Assembly (NCBI RefSeq): GCF_009455625.1
Contig: NZ_QPEQ01000001.1
Coordinates: 1,550,001 to 1,614,000, forward strand
Reading direction: 5' to 3'
Length of the DNA stretch: 64,000 bases
From: Paraburkholderia bonniea
GTDB taxonomy: Bacteria > Pseudomonadota > Gammaproteobacteria > Burkholderiales > Burkholderiaceae
This document shows, piece by piece, positions 37,307 through 47,701 of this stretch. Made by a program: the position numbers and the translations under genes. Numbering within the stretch: position 1 is the first letter of the stretch; the number at the start of each line of letters is the position of its first letter. The notes beneath the pieces were generated by a model. The model was not told the origin of the DNA, made no database searches, and worked only from the letters and a program-made list of their open reading frames with translations.

Positions 37307-38584
37307 ATGCCGCCAAAAATTGAAAAAAATGGAAGTAAGTCAGACTCGCTCTCAGGGGCGAATCATGGTGAAGAATCACAAAACCGTCGTAACTCAGAAA
37401 GCTCGTTAACGCTGCGCAGGGTAAATAACATTACGCCAAAAAATAGCCCTGTTACCTTGGGACATAATCAGGATAAATCTTCATCAATTCAAGATTCGCC
37501 GTCCCAGTCGCAGCGCGGCCAATACATCCAGCAACTGCACACGCCAAAAAATATTCATTCCACCAAGGTCGATTTGGATAGTGTCTCCCTGAGTCCTCGG
37601 GTGATGAAATCACCGCTGCTCCCGATATCAGAAGAATTGGAACAAACACCAATCAACTCTCCAATTTATAGTAATGGCGATAACGCTCAGTGGAGCAATA
37701 TATCTAGTCTGGAACTGGCAAGTTCTTCAGCTCCTTCTAGCTCATCGTTTATTTCATCGCCATTAAGCCAGATAGATAATACTATAAACACAACTGAAAG
37801 TGCCCATGTTATCGAGGTGATTGAGCTTAATGGGGCCGAGGAAGAATTTGAAATTTCGATTTCGGACAATTTATCCAAGATCCAGCAGCACGATTCAGAG
37901 CTCCATAAACATTTATCAAAAGTCCTGCCGGATCTCGTCGAGGAAATTGAAAAATACAATAATTATCCGGAAGAGTTCAGAAAAGTTAGAGCGGAACAAA
38001 ACAGCGTTCTGCAAGCTGAGCTGGAGATAATAGCGCTATTTAATGAAATAATTCTTCATGATGGCGATCCGCAGACAATTGAACATTTTATCAATGCTCA
38101 TAATAACTTGCAGCAGCAAACCACGGAATTTTTGAAATCGAGCGATCCTGAAACCCAGAAAAAAATATTCGCAGAAATTAAATTTATTTTAAAACTTGCT
38201 AAATTGTATTTCCCCAGGAAAGATGTTGAAAAAAATGAAAAAATAAGAAAATTCACGGTTCCGTCTACCATTATTTTTAGTATATTAGGCATGTCTATCG
38301 AAGCTATCAGATTTGCATATGAGAGCATCACTAATAAAGAGTCACCCCGGGAAGGTAAGGAAAACCCCGGCAGCAAAGCTGAGTATCCTCTCGGTATGTT
38401 AACGCTGCTTATTACGACGTCTGGTCATCTTCTTGAAATTGGAGTAAAAATCGGTCTTAAATATATTCGCCCAAAGAGTATGCTATCCAGACTTAAGGAG
38501 GCGAAGAATAGCTTTCTTAAAAATCTATGGCAATCAAAAGCTTCAGCACCGCGCTCGAAAGCTTCGGTTACACATCAACACTGA
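37307..38584 (+). CDS. Orphan Ser/Asn-rich protein, candidate secreted effector
   Basis: 425 residues; I recognise no family. Residues 1-160 are disordered-looking, rich in Ser, Asn, Pro and Gln, with repeated Ser runs (SSSAPSSSSFISSPLS near 138-153). Residues 165-300 look helical and acidic (EEEFEISISDNLSKI, then LPDLVEEIEKYNNYPEEF). Near 318-335 is a hydrophobic stretch (FTVPSTIIFSILGMSIEA), and near 360-375 another (LGMLTLLITTSGHLLEIG), so it could insert in a membrane. A GTGGAG sequence precedes the ATG. The DNA is AT-rich and uses codons unlike the neighbours, indicating transfer. A polar disordered N-terminus plus late hydrophobic helices is typical of many secreted effectors, but no secretion genes are nearby. 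Confidence 0.65.
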   Translation: MPPKIEKNGSKSDSLSGANHGEESQNRRNSESSLTLRRVNNITPKNSPVTLGHNQDKSSSIQDSPSQSQRGQYIQQLHTPKNIHSTKVDLDSVSLSPRVMKSPLLPISEELEQTPINSPIYSNGDNAQWSNISSLELASSSAPSSSSFISSPLSQIDNTINTTESAHVIEVIELNGAEEEFEISISDNLSKIQQHDSELHKHLSKVLPDLVEEIEKYNNYPEEFRKVRAEQNSVLQAELEIIALFNEIILHDGDPQTIEHFINAHNNLQQQTTEFLKSSDPETQKKIFAEIKFILKLAKLYFPRKDVEKNEKIRKFTVPSTIIFSILGMSIEAIRFAYESITNKESPREGKENPGSKAEYPLGMLTLLITTSGHLLEIGVKIGLKYIRPKSMLSRLKEAKNSFLKNLWQSKASAPRSKASVTHQH

Positions 38585-38841
38585 ATATAGGGTGGCGCTG
38601 ACTGATGATGGCGGACGGCACGAATCTCGCGGTGCCACCCTCGATAAAACACGCTGGGCGCGGGTTGTTTATTTGGTGCTGGATTCAAGCGCTCATATGC
38701 AAAAAATAACGCCTTGAGGGTGCGCCGTTTTGCATTGTGAGATGAAGTGGCGCTTTTATCGGAGTCGTAGCTGTAGCAATAAATGCTGCCGTCAGGAAAT
38801 ATTTTAAACGCAGTGCTAGTCAGATAAAAATCCACAATCAA
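38575..38841 (-). CDS. Small hypothetical protein, possibly a gene fragment
   Basis: 88 codons antisense to the spacer after the orphan gene, overlapping its end by 10 bp. The protein is rich in Tyr, Ser and Pro, with the stretch PSVFYRGWHREIRAVRHH near its end. Composition is not like a random shadow, and GC varies along it, GC-rich in the 3' part. No clear ribosome-binding site and no family recognised. A near-perfect inverted repeat (AGGGTGGCGC with GTGCCACCCT, 38590-38634) lies inside its 3' part and could be a terminator of either gene. It may be a fragment of a longer lost gene. Confidence 0.3.
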   Translation of the reverse strand: MIVDFYLTSTAFKIFPDGSIYCYSYDSDKSATSSHNAKRRTLKALFFAYERLNPAPNKQPAPSVFYRGWHREIRAVRHHQSAPPYIQC

Positions 38842-39141
38842 CGTATTTTAGAAAATAAAAACCAAAACCAGCTAATAAAACTCTCCACTCAATCAGGCAT
38901 GAATTTATCCTGGGCAAAATGTTGTTTCTCTTTGCATGAGATGCAAAAAACAAGCCGCGAAACACCAGGCTATATCCGATCAATCAAGGAAAACCCTGAT
39001 TTCATTATTTAAGAAAGAAGTTGTCTATACAAATTTGCGCGGCTAGACTTTCGCTCACTCTCCGGGCGTGTCATTTGGCTGCAATGGCCCCCGGGAACCC
39101 TCGAACCCTATCGAAATGCCCCCGGCAAAGGACGCCCCGCC
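38842..39141. other. AT-rich spacer before the hut operon
   Basis: No credible gene. It holds the candidate hut promoter/operator (39021-39049). The first 170 bases are AT-rich like the orphan gene region; GC content rises to the genome norm from about 39040. Confidence 0.6.
39021..39049 (+). promoter_or_regulatory. Candidate HutC operator overlapping a sigma70-like hut promoter
   Basis: TTGTCTATACAA (39021-39032) is an inverted repeat with TTGT/ACAA arms, of the type bound by GntR/HutC-family repressors. The same TTGTCT could be a -35 element, with TAGACT (39044-39049) 17 bases downstream as -10. Repressor binding there would block RNA polymerase. The hutH start is about 110 bp further, and hutC is the second gene of the operon, consistent with autorepression released by urocanate. 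Confidence 0.5.
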
Positions 39142-40695
39142 ATGTTGCTCACCCCCGGCCATCTCAGCCTGCCGCAATTGCGCCAGATCGCCCGCGAACG
39201 GGTCACGCTTGAGCTCGATCCGGCTAGTTTCGGCGCTATCGACGCCTGTGCCCAGGCCGTGGCCGATATCGCCGCTAAAGGCGCGCCAGCCTATGGCATC
39301 AACACCGGTTTTGGCCGTCTTGCCAGCACTCATATTGCGCACGACCAGCTTGAACTATTGCAGCGCAACCTCGTGTTGTCGCACGCCGTCGGCGTGGGCG
39401 AGCCGATGTCGCCGCCCGTCGTGCGCCTGCTGCTGGCGCTGAAACTGTCCAGCCTTGGCCGGGGCCATTCCGGGATTCGCCGCGAAGTGATGGCGGCACT
39501 CATCACGTTGTTCAACGCGGATGTGCTGCCAGTGATTCCGGTTAAAGGCTCAGTCGGTGCATCGGGCGATCTCGCGCCGCTCGCGCATATGTCGGCGGCG
39601 TTGCTGGGGGTGGGGGATGTGCTGCTGCACGGCGAGCGGGTGCCGGCGCTTGAAGGCTTGCGCGCCGCGGGTCTTGAGCCGCTCACGTTGCAGGCGAAGG
39701 AGGGGCTGGCGCTGCTTAACGGCACTCAGGCTTCCACGGCGCTGGCGCTGTACAACCTGTTCGCCATCGAAGACCTGTACCGCACCGCGCTAGTGTCTGG
39801 CGCGCTATCGGTCGATGCGGCCGCGGGTTCGGTCGCGCCTTTCGATGCCCGGATTCATGCTTTGCGCGGCCATGCGGGCCAGATCGCGGCGGCGGATGCT
39901 TATCGCGCGCTGCTCGAAGGCTCGCAGATCAATTTGTCGCATCGCGGCTGCGACAAGGTGCAAGACCCATACAGCCTGCGTTGTCAGCCGCAGGTGATGG
40001 GTGCCTGCCTTGACCAGATGCGGCACGCGGCGGCGGTTTTGCTGCTCGAAGCCAATGCGGTGTCTGACAACCCGCTGATCTTCCCGGACACCGGCGAAGT
40101 GCTGTCGGGCGGCAATTTTCATGCGGAACCGGTGGCCTTCGCCGCCGATAGCCTGGCGCTCGCTGCGGCCGAAATTGGCGCGCTCGCGGAGCGCCGCATT
40201 GCTTTGTTGATCGACGCCACCTTGTCCGGTTTGCCGCCATTTCTGGTGAAAGACGGAGGTGTGAATTCGGGCTTCATGATCGCGCACGTCACGGCTGCGG
40301 CGCTCGCGTCAGAAAACAAAACTCTGGCGCATCCGGCATCGGTCGATTCGCTTCCCACCTCAGCTAACCAGGAAGATCACGTGTCGATGGCAACTTTCGC
40401 CGCGCGCAAGCTGGGCGATATCGCGGAGAACGTGGCGTACATCCTGGCGATTGAACTACTGGCGGCCGCGCAAGGGGTTGACCTGCGTGCGCCGCATCGC
40501 ACTAGTCCGAGCCTTGAGCGGGTGCTGCAGGTTGTACGGGGGGAGGTCGCGCATTACGCGCTGGATCATTACTTCGCGCCGGATATTGCGGTGATGGCGC
40601 AACTGGTGCAGCGCGGCGTGATTGCTGCGCACAGCCCGCTGGCGTTTGCTTCGGAGCAGTCTGAAGCGGTCAATGGTTCGCCGCGTCACGCATGA
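39142..40695 (+). CDS. hutH: Histidine ammonia-lyase
   Basis: 517 residues. The MIO-forming motif [15 protein letters not shown] lies near residue 140 (Ala-Ser-Gly), with [12 protein letters not shown] near 52 and the conserved QPQVMGA and [10 protein letters not shown] elements. It converts histidine to urocanate and ammonia, the first step of histidine degradation. It is intact, in contrast to the ammonia-lyase remnant in the pigment cluster. The stop overlaps the hutC start by 4 bp. Confidence 0.95.
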   Translation: MLLTPGHLSLPQLRQIARERVTLELDPASFGAIDACAQAVADIAAKGAPAYGINTGFGRLASTHIAHDQLELLQRNLVLSHAVGVGEPMSPPVVRLLLALKLSSLGRGHSGIRREVMAALITLFNADVLPVIPVKGSVGASGDLAPLAHMSAALLGVGDVLLHGERVPALEGLRAAGLEPLTLQAKEGLALLNGTQASTALALYNLFAIEDLYRTALVSGALSVDAAAGSVAPFDARIHALRGHAGQIAAADAYRALLEGSQINLSHRGCDKVQDPYSLRCQPQVMGACLDQMRHAAAVLLLEANAVSDNPLIFPDTGEVLSGGNFHAEPVAFAADSLALAAAEIGALAERRIALLIDATLSGLPPFLVKDGGVNSGFMIAHVTAAALASENKTLAHPASVDSLPTSANQEDHVSMATFAARKLGDIAENVAYILAIELLAAAQGVDLRAPHRTSPSLERVLQVVRGEVAHYALDHYFAPDIAVMAQLVQRGVIAAHSPLAFASEQSEAVNGSPRHA

Positions 40696-41387
40696 GCGCG
40701 CCGGCTTATCAGGGGATCAAGGATTTCATCCTTGAGCAGATCCAGAGCGGGGTGTGGGCCGAGGGCGATCAGGTGCCGAGCGAGCATGAGCTGGCACGCG
40801 ATTTTGGTGTGGCGCGCATGACGGTCAACCGTGCGTTGCGCGAGCTGAGCGCGGACCAGGTGCTGACCCGTGTGCAGGGCTCGGGCACCTTCGTGGCGCG
40901 GCCTAAATACGAGTCGACGCTGGTGGCGATCCGCAGCATTTCCGACGAAATCCTCGCGCGCGGCCATCGTCATCGCGCCAGCGTGCTGGAGCTGGATAGC
41001 GCGCGCGCCGATGACGCACTGGCGGACGAGATGCAGGTGACGCCTGGCAGCATGTTGTTTCATTCGCGTTTGCTGCATGCCGAAAACGATCAGCCGGTGC
41101 AGCTCGAAGAACGTTGGGTCAATCCTTCGCTGGCACCCGATTACACCGCCCAGGATTTCACCCAGATCACGCCGAACCAGTATCTGGTGCGGGTCGCGCC
41201 GTTGCAGCGGGTCGAATACCGCATTGAGGCCTGCTTGCCGGACGCGCGTGTGCGCACCCTGCTGGCGATGGCTGCCGAAGAGCCGTGCCTCGTGCTCCAG
41301 CGGCGCACCTGGTCGCAAGGGCAGGTGGCTTCAGTGGTGCATTTGTGGCATCCGGGTAGCCGCTATCGCTTCACCGGTCATTTCTGA
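40692..41387 (+). CDS. hutC: Histidine utilization repressor HutC
   Basis: 231 residues, GntR/HutC family. The N-terminal winged helix reads [25 protein letters not shown] with GSGTFVARP at its end near residue 72. The C-terminal UTRA domain follows ([21 protein letters not shown]). Urocanate is the known inducer for the family. Overlapping hutH ties its level to the operon it controls. The likely operator is the TTGTCTATACAA repeat upstream of hutH. Confidence 0.93.
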   Translation: MSAPAYQGIKDFILEQIQSGVWAEGDQVPSEHELARDFGVARMTVNRALRELSADQVLTRVQGSGTFVARPKYESTLVAIRSISDEILARGHRHRASVLELDSARADDALADEMQVTPGSMLFHSRLLHAENDQPVQLEERWVNPSLAPDYTAQDFTQITPNQYLVRVAPLQRVEYRIEACLPDARVRTLLAMAAEEPCLVLQRRTWSQGQVASVVHLWHPGSRYRFTGHF

Positions 41388-41467
41388 ACGGACACGACTG
41401 GTCCACTGATTCACCGGTCCACTAGTTCACGGTCCGCGTCATTTTCCAAACGTATGGGAGCCTTGTG

Positions 41468-43156
41468 ATGAATGCCCTGAAACCTGCTGATCCCCGTTTT
41501 GATCCTTCCCGCGTCATCCGCGCGCCGCGCGGGAGCGAGATGAGCTGCAAGAGCTGGCTGACTGAGGCGGCTTACCGGATGATCCAGAACAATCTGGATC
41601 CCGAAGTAGCTGAGCATCCGCAAGCGCTGGTGGTGTATGGCGGCATTGGCCGGGCCGCGCGCGACTGGGCCTGTTACGACCAGATTCTTGCCTCGCTGCG
41701 CGAACTGAACGATGACGAGACGTTGCTGATCCAGTCGGGCAAGCCGGTGGGCGTATTTCGCACGCATGCGGATGCGCCGCGTGTGCTGCTGGCCAATTCG
41801 AACCTGGTGCCGCACTGGGCAACGTGGCAGCACTTTCACGAACTCGATCGCAAGGGCCTGATGATGTACGGCCAGATGACGGCGGGGAGCTGGATCTACA
41901 TCGGCAGCCAGGGCATCGTGCAGGGCACCTATGAAACGTTTTTCTCGGTGGCGCGCCAGCATTTCAATGGTGCGCCCCAGGGGCGCTGGATTCTGACTGG
42001 CGGCCTGGGCGGGATGGGCGGCGCGCAACCGCTCGCGGCGACGATGGCGGGGTTTTCGATGATCGCTGTCGAATGCGACGAGAGCCGTATCGACATGCGT
42101 CTGAAAACTCGTTATCTCGACCAGAAGGCGTATTCGCTGGATGAAGCGCTGGCGTTGATCGACGCGGCAAAGCGTAGCGGCCAGCCGGTGTCGGTGGGTT
42201 TGCTGGGTAACGCTGCCGATGTGTTCACGCAGTGCGTGGCGCGTGGCATCACGCCCGATTGCGTGACTGACCAGACCAGTGCGCATGACCCGGTGCATGG
42301 TTATTTGCCGCAAGACTGGCTGCTGGAAGACTGGCGTGAGCGGCAGAAAAGCGCGCCCGACAGCATTATCGAGCCCGCCAAACAGTCGATGGCACGTCAG
42401 GTCGAAGCGATGCTGACGCTGCAGCAGCGGGGTGCGGCAACGCTCGACTACGGCAACAACATTCGCCAGATGGCGTTTGAGATGGGCGTGAAAAATGCGT
42501 TCGATTTCCCTGGCTTTGTGCCGGCGTATATCCGTCCGCTGTTTTGCGAAGGCAAGGGGCCATTTCGCTGGGTCGCGCTGTCGGGCGACCCCGAAGATAT
42601 CTATCGCACCGATGCCAAAGTCAAAGCGCTCATTGCCGATGATGCGCATCTGCATCACTGGCTCGACATGGCGCGTGAGCGCATCGCGTTTCAAGGGCTG
42701 CCCGCGCGGATTTGCTGGGTTGGCGTGAAAGACCGCTACCGGCTCGGCCTTGCCTTTAACGAAATGGTGCGCACGGGTGAGCTGAAAGCGCCGGTGGTGA
42801 TTGGCCGCGATCATCTCGATACGGGCTCGGTGGCGAGCCCGAACCGCGAAACCGAAGCGATGCAGGATGGCTCGGATGCCGTGAGCGACTGGCCATTGCT
42901 GAATGCGCTGCTCAATACCGCCGGTGGGGCGAGCTGGGTTTCGCTGCATCACGGCGGCGGGGTGGGGATGGGTTTTTCACAGCATGCGGGCGTGGTGATC
43001 GTCGCTGATGGCACTGATGCCGCCGCTCAGCGGCTGGCGCGAGTGCTGTTCAATGATCCGGCGAGCGGCGTGATGCGTCACGCGGATGCCGGTTATCCGC
43101 TGGCGCAGCAGACCGCGCGTGAGGTCGGGCTGAAGTTGCCCATGCTCGGGCGCTAA
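41468..43156 (+). CDS. hutU: Urocanate hydratase
   Basis: 562 residues from the ATG with GGGAG seven bases upstream; the GTG three bases earlier is less likely. Conserved elements include [25 protein letters not shown] reduced to its core [11 protein letters not shown], the NAD-binding [13 protein letters not shown] near residue 175, and [15 protein letters not shown] near 495. It adds water to urocanate, giving imidazolonepropionate. The 80-bp spacer after hutC has two similar CGGTCCACT/TGGTCCACT copies but no obvious second promoter. Confidence 0.95.
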   Translation: MNALKPADPRFDPSRVIRAPRGSEMSCKSWLTEAAYRMIQNNLDPEVAEHPQALVVYGGIGRAARDWACYDQILASLRELNDDETLLIQSGKPVGVFRTHADAPRVLLANSNLVPHWATWQHFHELDRKGLMMYGQMTAGSWIYIGSQGIVQGTYETFFSVARQHFNGAPQGRWILTGGLGGMGGAQPLAATMAGFSMIAVECDESRIDMRLKTRYLDQKAYSLDEALALIDAAKRSGQPVSVGLLGNAADVFTQCVARGITPDCVTDQTSAHDPVHGYLPQDWLLEDWRERQKSAPDSIIEPAKQSMARQVEAMLTLQQRGAATLDYGNNIRQMAFEMGVKNAFDFPGFVPAYIRPLFCEGKGPFRWVALSGDPEDIYRTDAKVKALIADDAHLHHWLDMARERIAFQGLPARICWVGVKDRYRLGLAFNEMVRTGELKAPVVIGRDHLDTGSVASPNRETEAMQDGSDAVSDWPLLNALLNTAGGASWVSLHHGGGVGMGFSQHAGVVIVADGTDAAAQRLARVLFNDPASGVMRHADAGYPLAQQTAREVGLKLPMLGR

Positions 43157-43158
43157 GC

Positions 43159-43974
43159 GTGCAGACGCGCGTGAGGTCCAGCGCCCAGACGAGCTGGATG
43201 ACGCTGATCTCTGGCGCAAGCCTGGTGCCAGTGCGCTGGAAAAACGGCGGGGGCGTGACGCGTGAAATCGCGGCGTATCCGCCTGGCTCTGACCTCGATA
43301 GTTTTGCCTGGCGCGTGAGTGTCGCTGAGGTGGCGCAAGGCGGGCCGTTCTCGTGTTTTAGCGGCGTCGAGCGCACGCTGGTGCTGCTGGAAGGCGCGGG
43401 GATGCAGCTAGACGATGCCGCGGGCGGGTGTCAGACACTGACTGAATCTTTGGCTTGCGTGCGTTTTGCTGGCGAGGCGCAGATCACCGCGCGCCTGCAC
43501 GCGGGTCCGACGCGCGATTTCAATCTGATGCTGCGCCGGGCGCTGGCCAGTGGCGAGCTGACGCTCTGGCGTTTGGATCAGGCAAATGGCGAGGGCGAAC
43601 GCGCTTTTAGCGCCGACGTCATGCTGTTTTTCTGTGCGGTGGGGCCGGTTGAACTGAATGTCGTGACTTTGAATGGCGCTGCGTCGTTCAGGCTGATGCC
43701 GGATGACACGCTACGCGTGGACAACGCGCATGAGATGCGCTGCACGCTTGCAGCGGCAAAGGCAACTACAGCGGCAACTACAGCGGCAACTACAGCGGCA
43801 ACTACAGCGGCAACTACAGCGGCAACTACAGCGGCAACCACAGCGGCAACCACAGCGGCAACCACAGCGGCAACCACAGCGGCAACCACAGCGGCAACCA
43901 CAGCGGGCACGCTCCTGGTCATCTCGCTTCATCACCAAGTCACCGCCACGCAGGCACCGTATGAGACAGCCTGA
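43159..43974 (+). CDS. hutD: HutD family cupin protein
   Basis: The frame opens at GTG 43159 (271 residues); a start at the Met of MTLISGASLVPVRWKNGGG (43198) is equally possible. HutD signatures are WKNGGGVTREIA near residue 28 and WRVSVAEVAQGGPFSCFSGVERTL near 50. HutD is a cupin-fold protein thought to bind a pathway intermediate and to limit operon activity; its exact role is not settled. The C-terminal region holds 12 copies of a 4-residue repeat (Thr-Thr-Ala-Ala) encoded by a 12-bp tandem repeat, unusual for the family. The gene follows hutU by 2 bp. Confidence 0.88.
   Translation: MQTRVRSSAQTSWMTLISGASLVPVRWKNGGGVTREIAAYPPGSDLDSFAWRVSVAEVAQGGPFSCFSGVERTLVLLEGAGMQLDDAAGGCQTLTESLACVRFAGEAQITARLHAGPTRDFNLMLRRALASGELTLWRLDQANGEGERAFSADVMLFFCAVGPVELNVVTLNGAASFRLMPDDTLRVDNAHEMRCTLAAAKATTAATTAATTAATTAATTAATTAATTAATTAATTAATTAATTAATTAGTLLVISLHHQVTATQAPYETA
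43765..43908 (+). repeat. 12-bp tandem repeat, 12 copies, inside hutD
   Basis: Six copies of ACTACAGCGGCA are followed by six of ACCACAGCGGCA (the last ends GGGC). Each encodes Thr-Thr-Ala-Ala in frame. The two blocks differ by a single base per unit, showing local duplication of each variant. Copy-number change would keep the frame. Confidence 0.95.
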
Positions 43975-44007
43975 CCAAACCTTGACCAAACACACCAAGG
44001 ACTAGCG

Positions 44008-45252
44008 ATGCAGCAAACGCTCTGGCAGCACTTGACCCTCTGCGCGCAAGGCGACCCGCGTGACGCGCTGCATGACGCCGCGCTCGCGGTATGTGATGGC
44101 CAGATCGTCTGGCAGGGCGCGTTGCGCGATTTGCCCGCGGCATACGCCGATCCGCTCACGTGGCCGCGCGAAGACCTTGGCGGCGCATGGGTGACACCGG
44201 GGCTGGTCGATTGCCACACGCATCTGGTGTATGGCGGCCAGCGTGCAGACGAATTCGCCCAGCGTTTGGCGGGCGTGAGCTACGAAGCGCTGGCCCAGGC
44301 TGGCGGCGGGATCCTGGCAACGGTGCGCGCGACGCGTGCAGCCGACGAAGCCACACTCTTCGCCAGCGCGGCATCGCGGCTGGAGGCACTGCTCGCGGAA
44401 GGGGTCAGCGCAATCGAGATCAAGTCGGGCTATGGCCTGGATTTAGCGAGCGAGCGCAAGCTGTTGCGGGTGGCGCGTGCGTTGGGCGAGCGTTATCCGG
44501 TCTCGGTCTATACGACGTTTTTAGGCGCACACGCGTTGCCCCCCGAATTTGCCGGACGCGCTGAGGCATACCTCGACGAGGTCTGCGAACGCATGCTGCC
44601 TGCGCTGGCCGATGAAGGCCTGGTTGATGCGGTCGATGTGTTTTGCGAGCGCATTGGTTTTTCGCTGGCGCAAAGCGAGCGCGTGTTGCAGGCCGCGCAG
44701 CGGCACGGCCTGCGGGTCAAGCTGCATGCCGAGCAGTTGTCGCACAGCGGTGGCGCGCAACTCGCCGCGCGCTATCACGCGTTGTCGGCTGACCACCTTG
44801 AATATCTCGACGAAGCGGGCGTCGCCGCGCTCAAAGCGGCAGGAACGGTAGCGGTGCTGCTGCCGGGGGCGTACTACTTCATCCGCGAAACCCAACTGCC
44901 ACCGCTTGAGCTGTTGCGCCGCTACGAAGTGCCAATTGCGCTGGCGACGGACAGCAACCCCGGCACCTCTCCCGCGACTTCACTGCTGCTGATGCTCAAT
45001 CTGGCCACGACGCTGTTTCGCATGACCGTGCCCGAGGTGCTGCAAGGCGTGACCTGCCATGCTGCCCAGGCGTTGGGGCAGGGCGAGCGGCATGGCACGC
45101 TGGCGGTGGGGCGTTCGGCGGATTTCGCGGTGTGGCAGGTGGAGTCGCTGGCGGAACTGGCGTACTGGATGGGGCGGCCGCTGTGTACCCAGGTGGTGCG
45201 TGCAGGGCAGACGGTTTACCGCCGCCGGGGTTATGCCGAGGAGCGCCAATGA
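44008..45252 (+). CDS. hutI: Imidazolonepropionase
   Basis: 414 residues, amidohydrolase family. Metal ligands lie in [21 protein letters not shown] near residue 70 (core CHTHLVYGG), the His in [12 protein letters not shown] near 240, and the Asp in [11 protein letters not shown] near 315. It opens the imidazolone ring to formiminoglutamate. AAGGA lies about eight bases before the ATG. The stop overlaps the hutF start. Confidence 0.94.
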   Translation: MQQTLWQHLTLCAQGDPRDALHDAALAVCDGQIVWQGALRDLPAAYADPLTWPREDLGGAWVTPGLVDCHTHLVYGGQRADEFAQRLAGVSYEALAQAGGGILATVRATRAADEATLFASAASRLEALLAEGVSAIEIKSGYGLDLASERKLLRVARALGERYPVSVYTTFLGAHALPPEFAGRAEAYLDEVCERMLPALADEGLVDAVDVFCERIGFSLAQSERVLQAAQRHGLRVKLHAEQLSHSGGAQLAARYHALSADHLEYLDEAGVAALKAAGTVAVLLPGAYYFIRETQLPPLELLRRYEVPIALATDSNPGTSPATSLLLMLNLATTLFRMTVPEVLQGVTCHAAQALGQGERHGTLAVGRSADFAVWQVESLAELAYWMGRPLCTQVVRAGQTVYRRRGYAEERQ

Positions 45253-46712
45253 ACCCGGTCAATCTCATTCAGTCCATCACTCAGCTCACCATGGCGGCGG
45301 TGCCAGCAACCCCAGCAACCCCAGCAACCCACGCGCTCTTCGCCCGCGATGCCTGGCTGCCTGACGGCTGGCAGCGCAACGTGCTACTGGAGTGGGATGA
45401 ACACGGCACACTCAGTGCGGTTACCGCTGGTCATGCCATCCCGCCCGCAGGCATCGCTCAGGCAGCCGGGCCGGTATTGCCTGGCATGCCGAACCTCCAC
45501 TCCCACGCGTTTCAGCGGGCACTGGCTGGGCTGACGGAATATCGCGCCAGTGCCAGCGATACCTTCTGGAGCTGGCGCGACCTGATGTATCGCCATGCCG
45601 CGCAGATCACACCGGAAGGGCTAAGCGTGATCGCGCGCTGGCTTTACATCGAAATGCTGAAGGCGGGCTATACCTCGGTGTGTGAATTTCATTACGTGCA
45701 TCACATGGCGGATGGGCAGCCGTATCCGCAGCTCGCGGCGTTGGCCGAATGCGTCGTCGATGCGGCGCAGGCCAGTGGCATTGGCCTGACGCTGCTGCCT
45801 GTGCTGTACCAGTACAGCGGCTTTGGCAGGCAAGCGCCGCGCGCTGAGCAGCAACGCTTTCTGAATTCCCCTGAACGTTTGCTGCGGCTGCTCGACGAGG
45901 CTGGCCGCGCGCGTCCGCCGCATGGCGGCTTGCGTTATGGGGTTGCGCCGCATTCGTTGCGAGCCGTGTCGGCGGAGTCATTGCAAGCGCTGCTTGCCGG
46001 ACTGGATGCGCACTGGCCCGGCGCACCCGTGCATTTGCATATCGCTGAGCAACAGGCAGAAGTTAAGGCGTGCCTTGCCACTTATGGCGCACGTCCAGTG
46101 CAGTGGCTGCTGGAGCATTTTCCGGTGGATGCACGCTGGTGTCTGGTCCATGCGACGCATCTGGAGGCCAGCGAAGTTACCGCGCTCGCGCGCAGCGGTG
46201 CTTGCGCCGGCCTGTGTCCGAGCACCGAAGCGAACCTGGGCGATGGCGTGTTTGCGGCGCTGGCATATCTGGAGGCGGGCGGGCGTTTCGGTATTGGTTC
46301 GGATAGCCACATTTGTGTCGACTGGCGCTCTGAGCTGCGGCTGCTCGAATACGCTCAACGACTGGTGCGGCAACAGCGCAATGTGCTGGCTTCGAGCAAC
46401 ACGCCCGAGGTGGCCGAGCGGCTTTACCGCGCGGCGCTGGAAGGCGGGGCGAGAGCGACTGGGCGAGCGGTCGGTGCGCTTGCGCCAGGGCTGCGCGCGG
46501 ACTGGATCGTGCTGGATCCGGATCATCCTGGCGTCGCTGAACGAGCGCCACGGCATTGGCTTTCAGGGATCGTATTTGGCGAGCATGGCGCAACACCCGT
46601 GCGCGATGTTTATGCTGGCGGGCGCAAGGTAGTGGATAACCGTCAGCACTGCGATGAGGGGCAGGTTTATGCCGAGTACCGCGCGATGCTCGCCAGATTG
46701 CCAGGGGGCTAG
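45249..46712 (+). CDS. hutF: Formimidoylglutamate deiminase
   Basis: 487 residues from the ATG overlapping the hutI stop. The metal site is in [16 protein letters not shown] near residue 80, with [11 protein letters not shown] near 260 and [12 protein letters not shown] near 350. It releases ammonia from N-formimino-glutamate to give N-formylglutamate, marking the two-step HutF/HutG branch of the pathway. The N-terminal segment has three Pro-Ala-Thr copies from a 9-bp repeat. Confidence 0.94.
   Translation: MNPVNLIQSITQLTMAAVPATPATPATHALFARDAWLPDGWQRNVLLEWDEHGTLSAVTAGHAIPPAGIAQAAGPVLPGMPNLHSHAFQRALAGLTEYRASASDTFWSWRDLMYRHAAQITPEGLSVIARWLYIEMLKAGYTSVCEFHYVHHMADGQPYPQLAALAECVVDAAQASGIGLTLLPVLYQYSGFGRQAPRAEQQRFLNSPERLLRLLDEAGRARPPHGGLRYGVAPHSLRAVSAESLQALLAGLDAHWPGAPVHLHIAEQQAEVKACLATYGARPVQWLLEHFPVDARWCLVHATHLEASEVTALARSGACAGLCPSTEANLGDGVFAALAYLEAGGRFGIGSDSHICVDWRSELRLLEYAQRLVRQQRNVLASSNTPEVAERLYRAALEGGARATGRAVGALAPGLRADWIVLDPDHPGVAERAPRHWLSGIVFGEHGATPVRDVYAGGRKVVDNRQHCDEGQVYAEYRAMLARLPGG
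45303..45329 (+). repeat. 9-bp tandem repeat, 3 copies, in the start of hutF
   Basis: CCAGCAACC occurs three times in a row, encoding Pro-Ala-Thr repeats before the conserved part of HutF. Confidence 0.9.
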
Positions 46713-46755
46713 CGCTAGAATAGCGCCCGAGTTTATTTCTTACTGAGAGATGGTT

Positions 46756-47568
46756 ATGACTGCTTCGAGTCCTCCTCCGCTGTTCACCGTCAAGCGCGGC
46801 AACAATCCGCTTCTGATCTCCATGCCGCATGTCGGCACCTACATTCCCCCTGAGATTGCCGCCACCATGACGCCGGAGGCGGCGTTTGTCGCTGATTGCG
46901 ACTGGCATCTCGAACAGCTGTATGGCTTTGCCGAGCGCATTGGCGCGACGGTTCTGGCGGCCACGCATGCACGCTATGTGATTGATCTGAACCGTCCGCC
47001 TGACGATGCAAGCCTGTATCCCGGGCTCGATATCACCGGCCTGATTCCACTTGAAACCTTTGACCGGGTGCCGCTCTACCTTGAGGGCCAGCAACCAGTC
47101 GAAGCGGATCATGCCAAGCGCCGCACGGCCTACTGGCGGCCTTATCACGATGCGCTGGAGCGTGAGCTGGCAGTGCTGAAAATGCAGAACCACGAGGTGC
47201 TGCTATGGGAAGCGCATTCGATTCGCTCGCAAGTGCCACGGCTGTTCGAGGGCACGCTGCCGGACTTCAACATCGGCACGGCGGATGGCGCGAGTGCGCT
47301 GCCGGGTCTAGCGGCCGATCTGGAAGCCGTGATCGACTGGCATGGCGGTTATTCAGCGGTGGAGAACCAGCGTTTCAAGGGCGGCTACATCACGCGCCAG
47401 TACGGGCGGCCCGAGCAGGGCGTGCATGCGGTGCAGCTAGAGCTGTCGCAGGCCACATACATGGACGAAACGCGGCCCTATCGCTACGACGAGACGCGTG
47501 CCGCAGAAGTCAGCACGCTGCTGGAGGCGCTGGTGCAAACCGCGATGGCGCGGATTGCTACAGGCTGA
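46756..47568 (+). CDS. hutG: N-formylglutamate deformylase
   Basis: 270 residues from the second ATG (46756), for which GAGAG is better placed than for the ATG at 46750. Family marks are NPLLISMPHVGTYIPPEI near residue 16, DLNRPPDDASLYPG near 78, and WHGGYSAVENQRFKGGYI near 195. It hydrolyses N-formylglutamate to glutamate and formate, the last step of the operon. A hairpin at 47645-47684 follows. The 43-bp spacer after hutF holds CTAGCGCTAG, a 10-bp palindrome. Confidence 0.93.
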   Translation: MTASSPPPLFTVKRGNNPLLISMPHVGTYIPPEIAATMTPEAAFVADCDWHLEQLYGFAERIGATVLAATHARYVIDLNRPPDDASLYPGLDITGLIPLETFDRVPLYLEGQQPVEADHAKRRTAYWRPYHDALERELAVLKMQNHEVLLWEAHSIRSQVPRLFEGTLPDFNIGTADGASALPGLAADLEAVIDWHGGYSAVENQRFKGGYITRQYGRPEQGVHAVQLELSQATYMDETRPYRYDETRAAEVSTLLEALVQTAMARIATG

Positions 47569-47644
47569 AAGCGGATGGCGGGGGTGGCCGGTGGCCGGTG
47601 GGCGGTGCCAGCTCATGAGCTTGAAAAGCAGAAGATTAACAACG

Positions 47645-47684
47645 ACGGAGTGCGATGCTGACGCATCAGACGGCACTCCGTTTT
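47645..47684 (+). terminator. Rho-independent terminator after the hut operon
   Basis: ACGGAGTGC (47645-47653) pairs with GCACTCCGT (47673-47681), with an inner GATGC/GCATC stem between them, and is followed by TTTT. It may also serve the convergent gene ending at 47702. Confidence 0.7.
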
Positions 47685-47701
47685 GCTATGGCTGAGGTTG
47701 C

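Noticed and set aside
43765-43908. Possible CRISPR array
   Set aside because: The units are contiguous 12-bp repeats with no spacers, and no cas genes are present.
43578-43922. Minus-strand frame of Val-Val-Ala-Ala repeats in hutD
   Set aside because: It is the reverse reading of the 12-bp repeat; no start signal and a complete real gene on the other strand.
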